64,000 nucleotides of DNA from Mesorhizobium sp. NZP2077 (lineage in GTDB: Bacteria; Pseudomonadota; Alphaproteobacteria; Rhizobiales; Rhizobiaceae), in contig NZ_CP051293.1 in assembly GCF_013170805.1 (NCBI RefSeq), forward strand, positions 868,001 to 932,000, given 5' to 3'. Under the pieces are notes generated by a model. It was not told the origin of the DNA. It saw only the letters and a list, made by a program, of their open reading frames with translations, and did no database searches. This document shows positions 37,635 through 47,967 of this stretch, piece by piece (the stretch's first letter is position 1; the number at the start of each line of letters is the position of its first letter). A program made the translations under genes and the position numbers.

Positions 37635-38132
37635 ATGCCGAAGAGCGAAGCCGAACTTTTTGCCTTTCTAGCCGAACTCGGCATTGCCGTTTCGACGATA
37701 CGCCATCCGCCGCTCTATACGGTGGCCGATTCGCAGGCGCTGCGCGGCGAAATCGCCGGCGGGCACACCAAGAACCTGTTCCTGAAGGACAAGAAGGACA
37801 ATTTCTTCCTGGTCACGGTCGGCGAGGATGCTGTCGTCGATCTCAAGCAGGTCCACCAGCTGATCGGCGCCGCCAGCCGTGTTTCCTTCGGCAAGCCGGA
37901 GATGCTGATGGAGCTTTTGGGCGTTTCGCCGGGCGCCGTTACCGTCTTCGGCGTCATCAACGACACGGCAAAGCGTGTGAAGCTGGTGCTCGACAAGGAT
38001 TTGATGGAACATGCCGTCATCAACGCGCATCCGCTGACCAATGAGGCGACGACATCGATCGGCGCGGCCGATCTCATCAGATTCGTCGAGGCAACCGGGC
38101 ATGATGCTGCTATCTTGAAAGTCTCGGCATGA
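37635..38132 (+). CDS. YbaK/ProX-type prolyl-tRNA editing domain protein
   Basis: 165 residues from ATG at 37635. Free-standing trans-editing domain that removes wrongly attached amino acids from tRNA(Pro) (ProXp-ala/PrdX group). Seen: GGHTKNLFLKDKKDNFFLVT, with the conserved Lys region, SFGKPEMLMELLGVSPGAVT, and AHPLTNEATTSI. Adjacent to the thioredoxin-like gene in the same direction. Confidence 0.9.
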   Translation: MPKSEAELFAFLAELGIAVSTIRHPPLYTVADSQALRGEIAGGHTKNLFLKDKKDNFFLVTVGEDAVVDLKQVHQLIGAASRVSFGKPEMLMELLGVSPGAVTVFGVINDTAKRVKLVLDKDLMEHAVINAHPLTNEATTSIGAADLIRFVEATGHDAAILKVSA

Positions 38133-38213
38133 TCGCCACATGCATGGCGAAACCGACTTCCAATGACACGGCGGCGACCGGCGGACCGGCGGCGCGACCG
38201 AAAGGGTGACGAG

Positions 38214-39221
38214 ATGAGCGACAACAAGCCGTTTGGCGGGTCATTCGGCAGCAGTGGCGGCCAGTATGCCACCACCGTGCAGTATGGCGGAACCGCACCA
38301 GCGCCGGCAAAGGTCGCGCTTGGCGGTGCGCCGGCTGCCGCCCCCGCCGGCGATGTCATCAAGGACACGACGACCGCCGCCTTTGCCGCCGACGTCATCC
38401 AGGAATCGCGTCGTCAGCCGGTGCTGGTCGATTTCTGGGCGCCGTGGTGCGGGCCTTGCAAGCAGCTGACGCCGCAGCTGGAAAAGGCGGTCAAGGCCGC
38501 CGGCGGCAAGGTCAAGCTGGTCAAGATGAACATCGACGATCACCCCTCGATCGCCGGCCAGCTCGGCATCCAGTCCATTCCGGCGGTCATCGCCTTCAAG
38601 GACGGCCAGCCGGTCGACGGCTTCATGGGGGCGATCCCCGAGAGCCAGATCAACGAATTCATCACCAAGGTCGGCGGCAAGGGCAATGGCGCGCCTGCCG
38701 TCGCCGACGCACTGGCGGCAGCGACCGAGGCGCGCGATGCCGGCGACATGCAGACCGCCGCCGACATTTTTGACGCCGTCCTGGCGCAGGCGCCTGAGAC
38801 GATCGAGGCGATCGCCGGGCTGGGCGATCTGTTGTTCGAGGCCGGCGACACGGAAGGCGCCGAGGCGTTGCTGGCAACGGCACCCGAGGCCAAGAAGGAC
38901 GCGCCGGCGCTTGCCGCCGTGCGCGCCAAGATGGCGCTGGCCGCGCAAGCGGCAGCGCTTGGCAATCCGGCCGAATTCGAGCGCCGCCTGGCGGAAAATC
39001 CCAAAGACCATCAGGCGCGTTTCGATCTGGCCATGATCCAGAACGCCAGGGGCGAGCGCACGGCGGCAGCAGACAATCTGCTGGCCATCATCAAGGCCGA
39101 CCGCAGCTGGAACGAGGATGGCGCGAGGGCGCAATTGCTGCAGCTGTTCGAGGCCTGGGGCATGACCGACGAGGCGACGCTGGCTGCTCGGCGCAAATTG
39201 TCGGCGCTGCTGTTTTCCTGA
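38214..39221 (+). CDS. Thioredoxin/TPR protein, CnoX (YbbN)-like
   Basis: 335 residues from ATG at 38214. A low-complexity N-terminus of about 50 residues, then a thioredoxin domain with FWAPWCGPCKQLTPQLE (C79, C82), cis-Pro region SIPAVIAF, and a C-terminal helical TPR-like half (ARDAGDMQTAADIFDAVLAQ). CnoX-type proteins act as chaperone-redox factors. The intact CGPC suggests redox activity. Followed by the LON-domain gene. Confidence 0.92.
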   Translation: MSDNKPFGGSFGSSGGQYATTVQYGGTAPAPAKVALGGAPAAAPAGDVIKDTTTAAFAADVIQESRRQPVLVDFWAPWCGPCKQLTPQLEKAVKAAGGKVKLVKMNIDDHPSIAGQLGIQSIPAVIAFKDGQPVDGFMGAIPESQINEFITKVGGKGNGAPAVADALAAATEARDAGDMQTAADIFDAVLAQAPETIEAIAGLGDLLFEAGDTEGAEALLATAPEAKKDAPALAAVRAKMALAAQAAALGNPAEFERRLAENPKDHQARFDLAMIQNARGERTAAADNLLAIIKADRSWNEDGARAQLLQLFEAWGMTDEATLAARRKLSALLFS

Positions 39222-39344
39222 GCCGGCGGCTCAATCGTCGCATGGGCTTGGCGTCGGCGGTGGCCGCGCCAGATTAGGTACCTGACTTCGGCAGGCCGAG
39301 GTTCCCTGTGGCGGGAGGCGGAAGAAGTCGATCGGAGGAATGAG

Positions 39345-40016
39345 GTGCAAGCGGGAAACGCGCATTATCGGCTCGCCAAGGATTTGCCGTCGACGATCCC
39401 GATCTTTCCGCTCGAGGGGGCGCTGCTGCTGCCGGGCGGCCGCATGCCGCTCAACATCTTCGAGCCGCGCTATTTGCAGATGGTGGATGAAGCGGTGGCC
39501 GGCTCGCGGCTGATCGGCGTCATCCAGCCCCGTCTCGACGGTGGGCTGCGCGACGATGGCGAGCCGGAGCTGTGCAATGTCGGCTGCGCCGGCCGCATCA
39601 TCGCCTTTTCCGAAACCGGCGACGGCCGTTACCTGATTTCGCTGCAAGGCGTGTTTCGCTTCCGCATCGCCCATGAACTGACGGTCAAGACGCCGTTTCG
39701 CCAGGCGAAGCCCGCGCCCTTCCTCGCCGATCTCGATGACGATCCGGCGGCGAACGAGATCGATCGGCCGGCGCTGCTGAAGGCATTTCGCGCCTATCTG
39801 CAGGCCAATGATCTCGAAGCCGACTGGGAAAGCGTCAGCCGCGCCGAAAATGCCATGCTGGTCAACGCGCTGTCGATGATGGCGCCCTACGGGCCGGCCG
39901 AGAAACAGGCGCTGCTCGAGGCGGCGGACCTGAAGACGCGGGCCGAAACGCTGATCGCCATCACCGAAATGGCATTGGCGCGCGAGAATGAGGACTTTGG
40001 CTCGAGCTTACAATAA
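39345..40016 (+). CDS. LON N-terminal substrate-binding-domain protein
   Basis: 223 residues from a GTG at 39345. Only the LAN (Lon N-terminal) domain is present: IPIFPLEGALLLPGGRMPLN then IFEPRYLQMVDEAV and GCAGRIIAFSETGDGRYLIS. No ATPase or protease part, as in the stand-alone family common in alphaproteobacteria. Function unknown, possibly protein quality control together with the upstream CnoX-like protein (inference). Confidence 0.92.
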   Translation: MQAGNAHYRLAKDLPSTIPIFPLEGALLLPGGRMPLNIFEPRYLQMVDEAVAGSRLIGVIQPRLDGGLRDDGEPELCNVGCAGRIIAFSETGDGRYLISLQGVFRFRIAHELTVKTPFRQAKPAPFLADLDDDPAANEIDRPALLKAFRAYLQANDLEADWESVSRAENAMLVNALSMMAPYGPAEKQALLEAADLKTRAETLIAITEMALARENEDFGSSLQ

Positions 40017-40025
40017 GAGGGCGCG

Positions 40026-40268
40026 ATGGCGGCGGACGAACGGGACGGAAAGAGAGCCAATGTCGACCCCAAGCTGCTGGAGCTCCTGGCCTGCCCGCTG
40101 ACCAAGGGGCCGCTGGCCTGGGATCCGGAGCGGGGCGAGCTGATCTCGCGGGTCGCCAAGCTCGCCTATCCGGTGCGTGACGGCATCCCGATCATGCTGC
40201 CTTCGGAGGCGCGGACGCTGTCGGCGGAGGATGTGCTGGCGCCGCCGAGGTTGGGTGGGCCGGGTTGA
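40026..40268 (+). CDS. Trm112/UPF0434-family small protein
   Basis: 80 residues. [20 protein letters not shown] followed by [18 protein letters not shown] is the Trm112-like signature. Such proteins activate partner methyltransferases in eukaryotes and archaea; the bacterial role is uncertain. Starts nine bases after the LON-domain gene, so they are probably co-transcribed. Confidence 0.9.
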   Translation: MAADERDGKRANVDPKLLELLACPLTKGPLAWDPERGELISRVAKLAYPVRDGIPIMLPSEARTLSAEDVLAPPRLGGPG

Positions 40269-40286
40269 GTGTCAGAGCGCCCTCCT

Positions 40287-40511
40287 TTCGTCATCCCAGG
40301 GCGGAGCAGCCGCGCAGCGGCGTCGCGGAGACCCTGGGATCCATGCCGCGACGTATGTGACGTGCGAAAGCGGGCCAGAACCAGGTGCCTTTTCTTCCCA
40401 CGATATAGAGACGCAATTCTGGACCGTGGCATTCTTTGATCGCTGTCGCGGCATGGATCCTCGGGTCTCCGCGACGCCGCTGCGCTCCTGCTCCGCCCGT
40501 GGATGACGAAG
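40287..40511. repeat. Palindromic repeat, family C copy 1 (large)
   Basis: About 225 bases with long imperfect inverted arms: TTCGTCATCCCAGGGCGGAG near the left and CTCCGCCCGTGGATGACGAA at the right, with inner CGGAGACCCTGGGATCCATG versus CATGGATCCTCGGGTCTCCG. Fills the gap between convergent Trm112-like and dnaE2 genes. Sister copy at 54464-54678. Confidence 0.8.
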
Positions 40512-40541
40512 GTACGTGCAGAAAGCCCGTGCGCCGCAGCT

Positions 40542-43500
40542 CTACTGAAAATTCCGTCCCTTGGGCATGACGCTTTCCGCTTCTTCCGACAGTGTTGCGA
40601 GGTCCTGCCTAGCTGGCGCGTTTTGTATCGCGGGTTGGCTGGAGCGATCCGGACCGTCGCTGGAGGCGTGTCGCGTGGCCGGCAGCCCGGCCCCGCTGAC
40701 CTTCTCCAGAAGCACGGTGAGCCAAGGCGTCAGATCCTCGACCTTCTCAGCGACGATATGGACCACACCGGATTCCGACTGCAATTTGCCGCTGACCTTG
40801 ACGAACCGCGCGCCCATGACGATGGGGCGGAAGCGGGTGAAAGTTCGCTCCCAGAAGATGACATTGGCGACGGCGTTGTCGTCCTCCAGCGTGAGAAAGA
40901 TCGCGTTGCCCTTGCCCGGGCGCTGCCGCACCAGCACCAGGCCGGCGACGGAAACCCGCCTGCCGTCGCGCACCGATGGCAGGTTGGCATTGGGGGTAAC
41001 GCCGGCGCGGTCGAGCCGCTCGCGCAGGAAGGCGACCGGGTGCGCCTTCAGCGACAGGCCGAGCGAGCGGTAGTCGTGGATGACATGCTCGCCGAGCGGC
41101 ATTTTCGGCAGCTTCGTCTCGGGTTCCAGTTCGCGAAGGCGCAACGCCGGCTGGTCGAACAGCGGCAGCTTTTCGGCCGCACTCCTGGCGCCCAGCGCGC
41201 GCACGTCCCACAGCGCGGCACGGCGGTCGAGGCCGATCGAGCGGAAGGCATCGGCCTGCGCCAGCCGCTCGATCTCGTCGACATCGAGGCCGGAACGCAG
41301 CCAGACATCCCGGACGGTCGAGTAGCCGGAGCCGCGTCGCGCGACGAATTGCTCCATGCGTTCCTTGGACAGGCCTTTGATCTGCCGGAAACCGAGCCGC
41401 AACGCATGGCTCGTCTCGATCACACCGCGCATCTCGGCATGGCGCGGCAGGATGCGGGCCGGATCGAAAGGCGCTTTTTCCAAAGTGCAGTCCCAGACGG
41501 AGAAATTGACGTCGACGTCGCGGATGTCGACGCCATGGTCGCGCGCGTCGCGCACCAATTGCGCCGGCTGGTAAAATCCCATCGGCTGCGCGTTCAGGAT
41601 CGCGGCGCAGAACACGTCGGGATAGAAGGTCTTGAACCAGCACGAGGCATAGACGAGCAAGGCGAAGGAGGCGGCATGGCTTTCGGGAAAGCCGTACTCG
41701 CCGAAACCCTCGATCTGCTTGAAGCAGCGCTCGGCGAAGTCCCTGGTGTAGCCCTTGCCGACCATGCCATTGATCATACGATCGCGGTAATTGCCGATCG
41801 TGCCGGTGCGCTTGAAGGTAGCCATGGCGCGGCGCAGTTCATCGGCCTCGCCCGGCTTGAAGCCGCCGGCGACGATGGCGATCTTCATCGCCTGCTCCTG
41901 GAACAGCGGCACGCCCAGCGTTTTGCCGAGGATCTCTTTCAATTCCGCCTTCTGATATTCCGCCTTCTCCTTGCCTTGCCGGCGGCGCAGATAGGGATGG
42001 ACCATATCGCCCTGGATCGGGCCCGGCCGAACGATAGCCACCTCGATGACAAGGTCATAGAAATCGCGCGGCTGGAGCCGCGGCAGCATCGACATCTGTG
42101 CGCGAGACTCGATCTGGAAGACGCCGAGCGTATCGGCGCGGCAGATCATGTCATAGACGCGTCGATCCTCTGCCGGCAGAGTGGCCAGCACATAGGGTTG
42201 CCCGTATGGATCCCGTGCCTTCGGATAGTGGTCGGCAAGCAAGGTGAAGGCGCGCTGGAGGCAGGTCAGCATGCCGAGCGCCAGGATGTCCACCTTGAGG
42301 ATCTTCACCGAGTCGAGATCGTCCTTGTCCCATTCGACCATCTTGCGCTCGTCCATCGCCGTCTTGACGATGGGCACGATCTCGTCGAGCCGGTCCCTGG
42401 TGATGACGAAGCCGCCGACATGCTGGGAGAGGTGACGGGGAAAGCCCATGATCTCGTTGGCCCGCTCCATCACATGCCGCGACGTGGGGTCGCTGCGGTC
42501 GAGGCCGCCGGCGCGGGCTTCCTTCTCGCCAAGCTCGGATGTCGACCAGCCCCAGATCGAGCCGGAAAGCGACGCCCTGACGTCTTCCGACAGGCCCATC
42601 GCCTTGGAGACTTCGCGCAGCGCCGAGCGGCCGCGATAGCTGATGACGGCGGCGGCAAGCGCGGTGCGTTTGGAACTGTATTTCGTATAGATGTACTGCA
42701 TGACCTCTTCACGCCGCTCATGCTCGAAGTCGACGTCGATATCCGGGGGCTCGTTCCTCTCCTCGGAAATGAAGCGCTCGAACAGCGTATCGATCTTGTC
42801 CGGCCCGACCTCGGTGATGCCGATGCAAAAGCAGATGATCGAATTGGCGGCGGAGCCGCGGCCCTGGCAGAGGATGTTCTGGTTGCGGGCGAATTTGATG
42901 ATGTCGTAGACGGTCAGGAAGTAGCGCGCGTAGTTGAGACGCTCGATCAGAGCGAGCTCTTCCTCGATGCGTTTTATGACGCTGGCCGGGACACCGCCGG
43001 GGAAGCGCCTGACCGCACCTTCCCGTGCCAGTCTTTCCAGTTCTGCCTGCGGGCCAAGGCCGGATTCTGTCGGTTCGTCGGGGTAGTTGTACTGGAGGTC
43101 GCTGAGTGAGAAGGTCAGCTCTTCCGCAAAGCGCAGCGTCTCGGCCAGCGCCTGCGGATGGCGGCGGAACAAGCGGGCCATTTCCAGCGGTGGCTTCAAA
43201 TGGCGCTCGGCATTGGCGGTGAGCTCCAGCCCGACCTCGGCGACGGGTGTGTTGAGGCGGATCGCGGTCAGCACATCCTGCAGCGGGCGCCGTTCGGCGG
43301 TGTGGTAGAGGACATCGTTGGTCGCCATCAGCGGGATGCCGGTAATTTCGGCCAACGCCGCCGCCTGCTCGATCCGGAACCGGTCATTGCCTGCATAACA
43401 GGGCGAGACGCCAAGCCGCAGGGTCCTGCCGAAGCGGTCCTTGAGCTGGCGGAGCAAAGCAAGGCTGTCTTCAGCGTCCGCCGCCAGATCGGGCAGGACG

Positions 43501-43889
43501 GCCAGCGACATCAGGTCCCCCCATTCGAAGAGGTCGCGGCGCTGGAGCAGGGTGGCGCCCTTTTCGGTCTCGTCACGCAGATTGGCCTGGGTGAGCATGC
43601 GGCAGAGATGCCCCCAGCCCGCGCGATCCCTGGGATAGGCGAGAATGTCCGGCGTGCCGTCGCCAAAAACCAGCCGGCAGCCGGGGTGATAGGCGAGCTT
43701 TTCGACCTTGGCCTGCTGCCAGGCGCGCACCACGCCGGCCACCGTGTTGCGGTCGGCAAGGCCGATCGCGGAAAAGCCCGTCAGCTTGGCCGCGACCACC
43801 AGTTCTTCCGGCTTGGAGGCGCCGCGCAGGAAGGAGAAATTCGACTGGATGCCGAACTCCGCATAGGGGATGACGGTCAGCGCGTTCAT
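40542..43889 (-). CDS. dnaE2: Error-prone DNA polymerase III alpha subunit DnaE2
   Basis: 1115 residues, the usual DnaE2 length. PHP domain start [20 protein letters not shown], polymerase-core block [20 protein letters not shown] and [20 protein letters not shown] with catalytic aspartates, and C-terminal OB-fold ([20 protein letters not shown]). Performs translesion synthesis with ImuA and ImuB during SOS. It overlaps imuB by four bases, giving an imuA-imuB-dnaE2 operon under the LexA box at 46347. Confidence 0.97.
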   Translation of the reverse strand: MNALTVIPYAEFGIQSNFSFLRGASKPEELVVAAKLTGFSAIGLADRNTVAGVVRAWQQAKVEKLAYHPGCRLVFGDGTPDILAYPRDRAGWGHLCRMLTQANLRDETEKGATLLQRRDLFEWGDLMSLAVLPDLAADAEDSLALLRQLKDRFGRTLRLGVSPCYAGNDRFRIEQAAALAEITGIPLMATNDVLYHTAERRPLQDVLTAIRLNTPVAEVGLELTANAERHLKPPLEMARLFRRHPQALAETLRFAEELTFSLSDLQYNYPDEPTESGLGPQAELERLAREGAVRRFPGGVPASVIKRIEEELALIERLNYARYFLTVYDIIKFARNQNILCQGRGSAANSIICFCIGITEVGPDKIDTLFERFISEERNEPPDIDVDFEHERREEVMQYIYTKYSSKRTALAAAVISYRGRSALREVSKAMGLSEDVRASLSGSIWGWSTSELGEKEARAGGLDRSDPTSRHVMERANEIMGFPRHLSQHVGGFVITRDRLDEIVPIVKTAMDERKMVEWDKDDLDSVKILKVDILALGMLTCLQRAFTLLADHYPKARDPYGQPYVLATLPAEDRRVYDMICRADTLGVFQIESRAQMSMLPRLQPRDFYDLVIEVAIVRPGPIQGDMVHPYLRRRQGKEKAEYQKAELKEILGKTLGVPLFQEQAMKIAIVAGGFKPGEADELRRAMATFKRTGTIGNYRDRMINGMVGKGYTRDFAERCFKQIEGFGEYGFPESHAASFALLVYASCWFKTFYPDVFCAAILNAQPMGFYQPAQLVRDARDHGVDIRDVDVNFSVWDCTLEKAPFDPARILPRHAEMRGVIETSHALRLGFRQIKGLSKERMEQFVARRGSGYSTVRDVWLRSGLDVDEIERLAQADAFRSIGLDRRAALWDVRALGARSAAEKLPLFDQPALRLRELEPETKLPKMPLGEHVIHDYRSLGLSLKAHPVAFLRERLDRAGVTPNANLPSVRDGRRVSVAGLVLVRQRPGKGNAIFLTLEDDNAVANVIFWERTFTRFRPIVMGARFVKVSGKLQSESGVVHIVAEKVEDLTPWLTVLLEKVSGAGLPATRHASSDGPDRSSQPAIQNAPARQDLATLSEEAESVMPKGRNFQ

Positions 43890-45517
43890 GCAAAGACGCC
43901 ATGCATGAACCAGCGCGGTGGCACCTGCGGGTTGCCGTAAAGGCCTTGCCGGTAGAGCCAGTAGCGGCGGCCGTCGACATCCTCGATGCGAAAATAGTCG
44001 CGGGTCGATGTGAGCGGATCGCTTGACGCTTCACGCCACCATTCGGCGGCGATGCGTTCCGGACCCTCGGCACGGGTGACGCGGTAGAGCGCGCGCCGCC
44101 AGCGGAAATTGAGCGGCGGACCCTCGGGCATTTCGGTCGCCGGCACCTCGATGGGCTCGGGCGCGCGGAACAGCCGGATCGGCCGCTCCGGGGGGAAGAT
44201 GGTTTTGGGCGCCTGCAGTCTGCCCGGCTTCTTCGGCGGTGTGGTTCGGCGCGGCGCCTCGGTGAAGGGGATGGTGGCGACGGCGCGTTCCGGCAGATGA
44301 CTTTCGACGAGGACCGGCTGCAGCACCGCGCCCTCGCCGAGCCGGGCGCGGATGCGGTCGGCGAACAGCGCGATGTCGGCGCCGTCGTCGGTCACGTCGC
44401 CGGTCAGATCGGCCTGCGCCATGTCGAAAGCGGCGGCGGCCAGCACCGAAAGCCGCACCAGATCGAAGCCGTAGCCGGCATCGATGTCCTGCTCTAGCGC
44501 CGCCAGCCTTTCATGGAACAGTTTCTGGATCAGCCGGGGGTCGCGCAGCGGCCGTGAGGTGCCGAGCGCAATGCGGCTGACGGCGCCGTCGACACGGAAG
44601 AGCAGCAGAGCCAGCGTCCGGGCGCCCTCGCCACGACGCTCGAGATCGGTCTTCAAGGTCGTCGCCAGCAGGCCGACCAGCCGTTCGATGTCCTCGGTCA
44701 AGGTGACGGGCTCGGCAAGATGCCGCTCGACGGAAAGCGGGGCGACGGGAAGGCGCGGCGAGACCGCCTCGTCGAGACGGCCAAGTGCCTGATCGAGACG
44801 CAGCAGCAAGGTGGCGCCGAAGCGGCGGGCGAGCGGCGCGCGGGGCGCGGCCATGACGGCGCCTGCCGTGCGCAGGCCGACGCTTTCCAGGCTGGCGCGG
44901 GTTGCCGGGTCGATGCGCAGTGCGGCGAGCGGCAAGGGTGCCAGCAGGGCTTCCTCGTCGCCGCCATCAACGATGCGGTCGCCGCAAAACCGGGCCGCCG
45001 CCCAGGCCGCGCCTGGAGTCGGGGCAAGGCCGGCGCGGACATCGAAGCCCTGATGGAAGAAGCGCGACAGGATGTCGTCCAGCATGGCGCGTTCGCCGCC
45101 GAACAGATGGGTGCAGCCGGTGACGTCGAGGAACAGGCCGTCCACGCCGTCCAGCGCCACCAGCGGGGTGTAGCGGTCGCACCAGTCGGCCAGGCCTTCG
45201 AGCAGGCGGCGGTCGGCCTCGGGATCGGCCTCGACGATGTCGATCGACGGATGCATGGCGCGCGCATCGGCGATGCCCATGTCGCGCTTCAGGTGCAGCG
45301 CCTCAGCCCGCTCGTCGAGGGCCGAAATGCGCTGCGCGTTGCCCTGGCGGTGGCTGACCACCAGTGGCGTATGATCCGACGACGGCCGGGAACGCCACGA
45401 CCGCCCTAGACGCTGCCGCAGGATCCTTTCGGCCGCCAGATAGGGAAACCACAGCGACAGGATTCTTTGCCCGTTCCCGTTTTTCCTCGCCTCTTCTTTC
45501 GTCGAATGCGCGTTCAT
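43886..45517 (-). CDS. imuB: Y-family polymerase-like protein ImuB
   Basis: 543 residues. Starts [20 protein letters not shown] and continues [20 protein letters not shown], the Y-family N-terminus; [20 protein letters not shown] is the palm region. Known ImuB proteins are catalytically inactive hubs that link DnaE2, ImuA and the beta clamp; the acidic polymerase residues look incomplete here too. The first 215 bases overlap the imuA frame. Followed by dnaE2 with a four-base overlap. Confidence 0.94.
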   Translation of the reverse strand: MNAHSTKEEARKNGNGQRILSLWFPYLAAERILRQRLGRSWRSRPSSDHTPLVVSHRQGNAQRISALDERAEALHLKRDMGIADARAMHPSIDIVEADPEADRRLLEGLADWCDRYTPLVALDGVDGLFLDVTGCTHLFGGERAMLDDILSRFFHQGFDVRAGLAPTPGAAWAAARFCGDRIVDGGDEEALLAPLPLAALRIDPATRASLESVGLRTAGAVMAAPRAPLARRFGATLLLRLDQALGRLDEAVSPRLPVAPLSVERHLAEPVTLTEDIERLVGLLATTLKTDLERRGEGARTLALLLFRVDGAVSRIALGTSRPLRDPRLIQKLFHERLAALEQDIDAGYGFDLVRLSVLAAAAFDMAQADLTGDVTDDGADIALFADRIRARLGEGAVLQPVLVESHLPERAVATIPFTEAPRRTTPPKKPGRLQAPKTIFPPERPIRLFRAPEPIEVPATEMPEGPPLNFRWRRALYRVTRAEGPERIAAEWWREASSDPLTSTRDYFRIEDVDGRRYWLYRQGLYGNPQVPPRWFMHGVFA

Positions 45518-46322
45518 CGGGGTTCCACTCCAGTGTGAATTGTCCAGGCAGGGCCGTGCGGCTCTTGCCGATGGTGATGGTGAAGGCGGGGCGGCCGATC
45601 GAGCCGGCGAGCGGCCCGGCGATGGTATCGCGTGGTGTTGCCGGCGCCGACGCGAGGATGAGGCGGACGGGCGCTGCCGTCGGCTCGGGCGCGGCCGCCT
45701 GCCGCAGCAGGAACACCGGGCGGCCGGCGGCCTGCGCCCTGGCGTGCAGCCGGCGCGTCGCGGTCAGGTCCAGCCGCTGCGGGTTGCCACGGATTTCGAG
45801 GATGACGGCGGCGAGCGCCGTCATCCGGGCGGCCTCCTCGGCGACCCACAGCGCATCGACGAGCTTTGGCGCCTCGGAAAACAGCAATTGCCCGGGCTCG
45901 ATGCCGAACGAGGCCTGCAGCCCCCTGGCATAGGGAAAGCCGGCCTCGCGGAAGATTTCCGTGGTGCCGATCCAAAGCACCGGCAGCCCTTGCGCCTGCT
46001 TGAGGATCAGGCTGGTGAGCGACAGGGCGAAGCCGGCGACGGCTCCGGCATCGCGGGTTTCCAGGCCATGGATTTCGCTGAGCGCGGCTTTCGGCAGGCC
46101 GCCACCCAAAGCGGCATCGAGCCGCTCGACGCCGATGGGCAGGAAGGCATCCGGCAAGGCTGCGGCAAGGCCGCGCCGGACGATTGTGAGATCGGCATTG
46201 GCGTCAGCATCAAGCGGCGCGCCAGCCGGCGCCTGCAAGCGCTCCGGCAGCGTTCCCTCGATTTTCGCGATCTGGCGGCGCAGGGAAAAAACGGTTTCCC
46301 GCGCCACGGCTGATATCGCCAT
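45303..46322 (-). CDS. imuA: SOS mutagenesis protein ImuA (RecA-like)
   Basis: 339 residues by the open frame. RecA-like core: GVERLDAALGGGLPKAALSE, VLWIGTTEIFREAGFPYARG and LILASAPATPRDTIAGPLAG, ending [18 protein letters not shown] where most homologues are close to their end. The tail of about 70 residues overlaps imuB, so the stop may be an accident of the GC-rich frame, or a frameshift may have extended it. First gene of the SOS operon. Confidence 0.88.
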   Translation of the reverse strand: MAISAVARETVFSLRRQIAKIEGTLPERLQAPAGAPLDADANADLTIVRRGLAAALPDAFLPIGVERLDAALGGGLPKAALSEIHGLETRDAGAVAGFALSLTSLILKQAQGLPVLWIGTTEIFREAGFPYARGLQASFGIEPGQLLFSEAPKLVDALWVAEEAARMTALAAVILEIRGNPQRLDLTATRRLHARAQAAGRPVFLLRQAAAPEPTAAPVRLILASAPATPRDTIAGPLAGSIGRPAFTITIGKSRTALPGQFTLEWNPDERAFDERRGEEKRERAKNPVAVVSLSGGRKDPAAASRAVVAFPAVVGSYATGGQPPPGQRAAHFGPRRAG

Positions 46323-46346
46323 GACGGTCAGTGTCCACTCACAATT

Positions 46347-46361
46347 GTTCCTGTTATGTTC
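46347..46361 (-). promoter_or_regulatory. LexA box (SOS operator) of imuA-imuB-dnaE2
   Basis: GAACATAACAGGAAC on the minus strand, an exact GAAC-N7-GAAC, the alphaproteobacterial LexA direct-repeat operator. It is 25 bases upstream of the imuA ATG, as expected for SOS control of the mutasome. Confidence 0.88.
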
Positions 46362-46433
46362 CTATAGATTCCAGAGGCGGCCCGAAGAGTCAAGCAGAGT
46401 CATAAGGAATTTATTCCTGCAAACGCGTGTGCT

Positions 46434-47066
46434 TCAGCGCTGGCCGCCAAATGCCAGCCGTGCGGCCAGACCCGCGAACACGGTTCCGAGCAGGATCTGC
46501 GGCGCGCGCTGGAACCGCGTGCGCTTCGACAACGCCGTTCCGATCCGGCTGGCGGTCAGGATGACCAGGCCGTTGACCAGCAGGCCGATCAGGTTGAGCA
46601 CGGTCGCCAGCAACAGGATCTGGCCGGCGACGGAACCGGCCTCGGGGCGCACGAATTGCGGGAACAGCGCCAGCACGAACAGCGCCATTTTCGGGTTGAG
46701 CAGATTGGTCAGCAGGCCTTGCCGAAAAATCCGGCCGCGTGAATAGCGCGGCAGGCCGGCGACCGGGGCAAGAGCCGTTCCGTCAGAACGGAACGCCTTC
46801 CAGGCCAGCCAGGCGAGGTAGGCCGCGCCGGCATAGCGCACGATGTCGTAGGCGATGGGCGCTGCCAGGAACAGTTGCGACAGGCCGAAGGCGGCAGCCA
46901 GCGCGTGGCAATAGGTGCCGGCGGCGATGCCGGCATAGGTCGCCAGGCCCGATGCGCGCCCCTGGCTGGCGCTGCGCGAAGCGATCAACAGCATGTCCGG
47001 CCCCGGCGTTGCGGTCAGCGCTAGGCAGGCAATGGCAAAAAGTCCGATGGTGGAAAGGTCCGGCAT
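46434..47066 (-). CDS. LysE/RhtB-family amino-acid exporter
   Basis: 210 residues from the ATG giving MPDLSTIGLFAIACLALTAT. About six membrane helices; signature ATPGPDMLLIASRSASQGRA with the conserved GPG-like turn, and LLTNLLNPKMALFVLALFPQ. Exports amino acids or related small molecules. Substrate not readable. Divergent from the metallopeptidase gene. Confidence 0.9.
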   Translation of the reverse strand: MPDLSTIGLFAIACLALTATPGPDMLLIASRSASQGRASGLATYAGIAAGTYCHALAAAFGLSQLFLAAPIAYDIVRYAGAAYLAWLAWKAFRSDGTALAPVAGLPRYSRGRIFRQGLLTNLLNPKMALFVLALFPQFVRPEAGSVAGQILLLATVLNLIGLLVNGLVILTASRIGTALSKRTRFQRAPQILLGTVFAGLAARLAFGGQR

Positions 47067-47201
47067 GAGAACTCCTGAGAGATGGCCGGAACCGACCCCT
47101 ACGCGATTCCCCGGCGACGGCAAAGGCGCTGCGGCAAGAATTGCCGCTTCATTTGCCTCGACCGGTGCGAAAGCCTATATGCCGGGTTCAAAGGACAAAG
47201 C

Positions 47202-47624
47202 ATGGCCCGCATCTACAAAACCCGCACCTGGCATAGCGAACTCGCGCCCTCGATGGAGGAGTTCGAGTTCCTGGCATTGGAGGCCTACGCCCATCTGCCG
47301 GAGGACTTTCGCAAGCTGACCGGCGAGATCGTCATCCAGATCGCCGAATTCCCGACCGACGAGATCATGGACGATCTGTCGCTGGAAACACCGTTCGACC
47401 TGCTCGGCCTGTTCGAGGGCCGCGGCATCGCCGAGCGCTGGAACCCGCAGACCGGCGAAGGCCCGAACCGCATCACGCTCTACCGCCGCGCCATGCTCGA
47501 CTACTGGGCCGAAAACGAGGAAACGCTGGGCGACATCGTCACCCATGTGCTGATCCACGAGATCGGCCACCATTTCGGCCTGTCGGATGATGATATGGAG
47601 AAGCTCGAAGAGGCGGCCGAGTAG
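47202..47624 (+). CDS. Zincin-like metallopeptidase family protein (DUF1025 type)
   Basis: 140 residues from ATG at 47202. Zinc motif HVLIHEIGHHFGLSDDDMEK (HExxHxxG) near the C-terminus and the DLLGLFEGRGI and NRITLYRRAMLDYW blocks are typical of this small family (minimal MMP-like domain). No signal peptide, so cytoplasmic. The substrate is unknown. A family C repeat begins six bases after the stop. Confidence 0.88.
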   Translation: MARIYKTRTWHSELAPSMEEFEFLALEAYAHLPEDFRKLTGEIVIQIAEFPTDEIMDDLSLETPFDLLGLFEGRGIAERWNPQTGEGPNRITLYRRAMLDYWAENEETLGDIVTHVLIHEIGHHFGLSDDDMEKLEEAAE

Positions 47625-47630
47625 GCCACA

Positions 47631-47694
47631 CTTCGTCATCCTGGGATCTGCGCCGCGTCGGTTCGCTCCTTGCTTCGCCATAGGATGACGAAGA
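47631..47694. repeat. Short copy of palindromic repeat, family C
   Basis: CTTCGTCATCCTGGGATCTG at the left and CATAGGATGACGAAG at the right, enclosing CGCCGCGTCGGTTCGCTCCT. Similar in size to the copy at 32479-32541 and just after the metallopeptidase stop, where it could form a hairpin. Confidence 0.6.
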
Positions 47695-47726
47695 GAAGGG
47701 AGGGCCTCGGCGCTTTTTGCAAAAAT

Positions 47727-47933
47727 CTACCAGTCGCTGAGCTTGGTGTCCGGCCCATATTCCTGGCCGTCGATATCCTTCACCACGGCCTGGCCGCAGC
47801 GCATGGTCTTGGCTTTCTTGTCATAGGCGTAGGTCGGCGAGCCGAACAGGTGCCAGCCCTTGTTCAGCGCCGCCGTCACCTTGTGGCAGAAGCTGGCGTC
47901 ATCCGGGGCGGTCAGAAAGCGGTAGAGTTTCAT
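47727..47933 (-). CDS. DUF1737-family small protein
   Basis: 68 residues: MKLYRFLTAPDDASFCHKVT followed by NKGWHLFGSPTYAYDKK. The short YRxLTxxDxxxFxxxVxxxLxxGWxLxG pattern defines DUF1737. Function unknown. Located downstream of the CitE-like gene on the same strand, 34 bases after its stop. Confidence 0.85.
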   Translation of the reverse strand: MKLYRFLTAPDDASFCHKVTAALNKGWHLFGSPTYAYDKKAKTMRCGQAVVKDIDGQEYGPDTKLSDW

Positions 47934-47967
47934 TTTTCAGTCCTGTCGTGAATAGACTTAGCCGGGA

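Noticed and set aside
40503..43109. 868-codon open frame on the plus strand, antisense to dnaE2
   Set aside because: It mirrors the dnaE2 codons, and its product has no recognisable domain. Long antisense frames are usual in high-GC genes.
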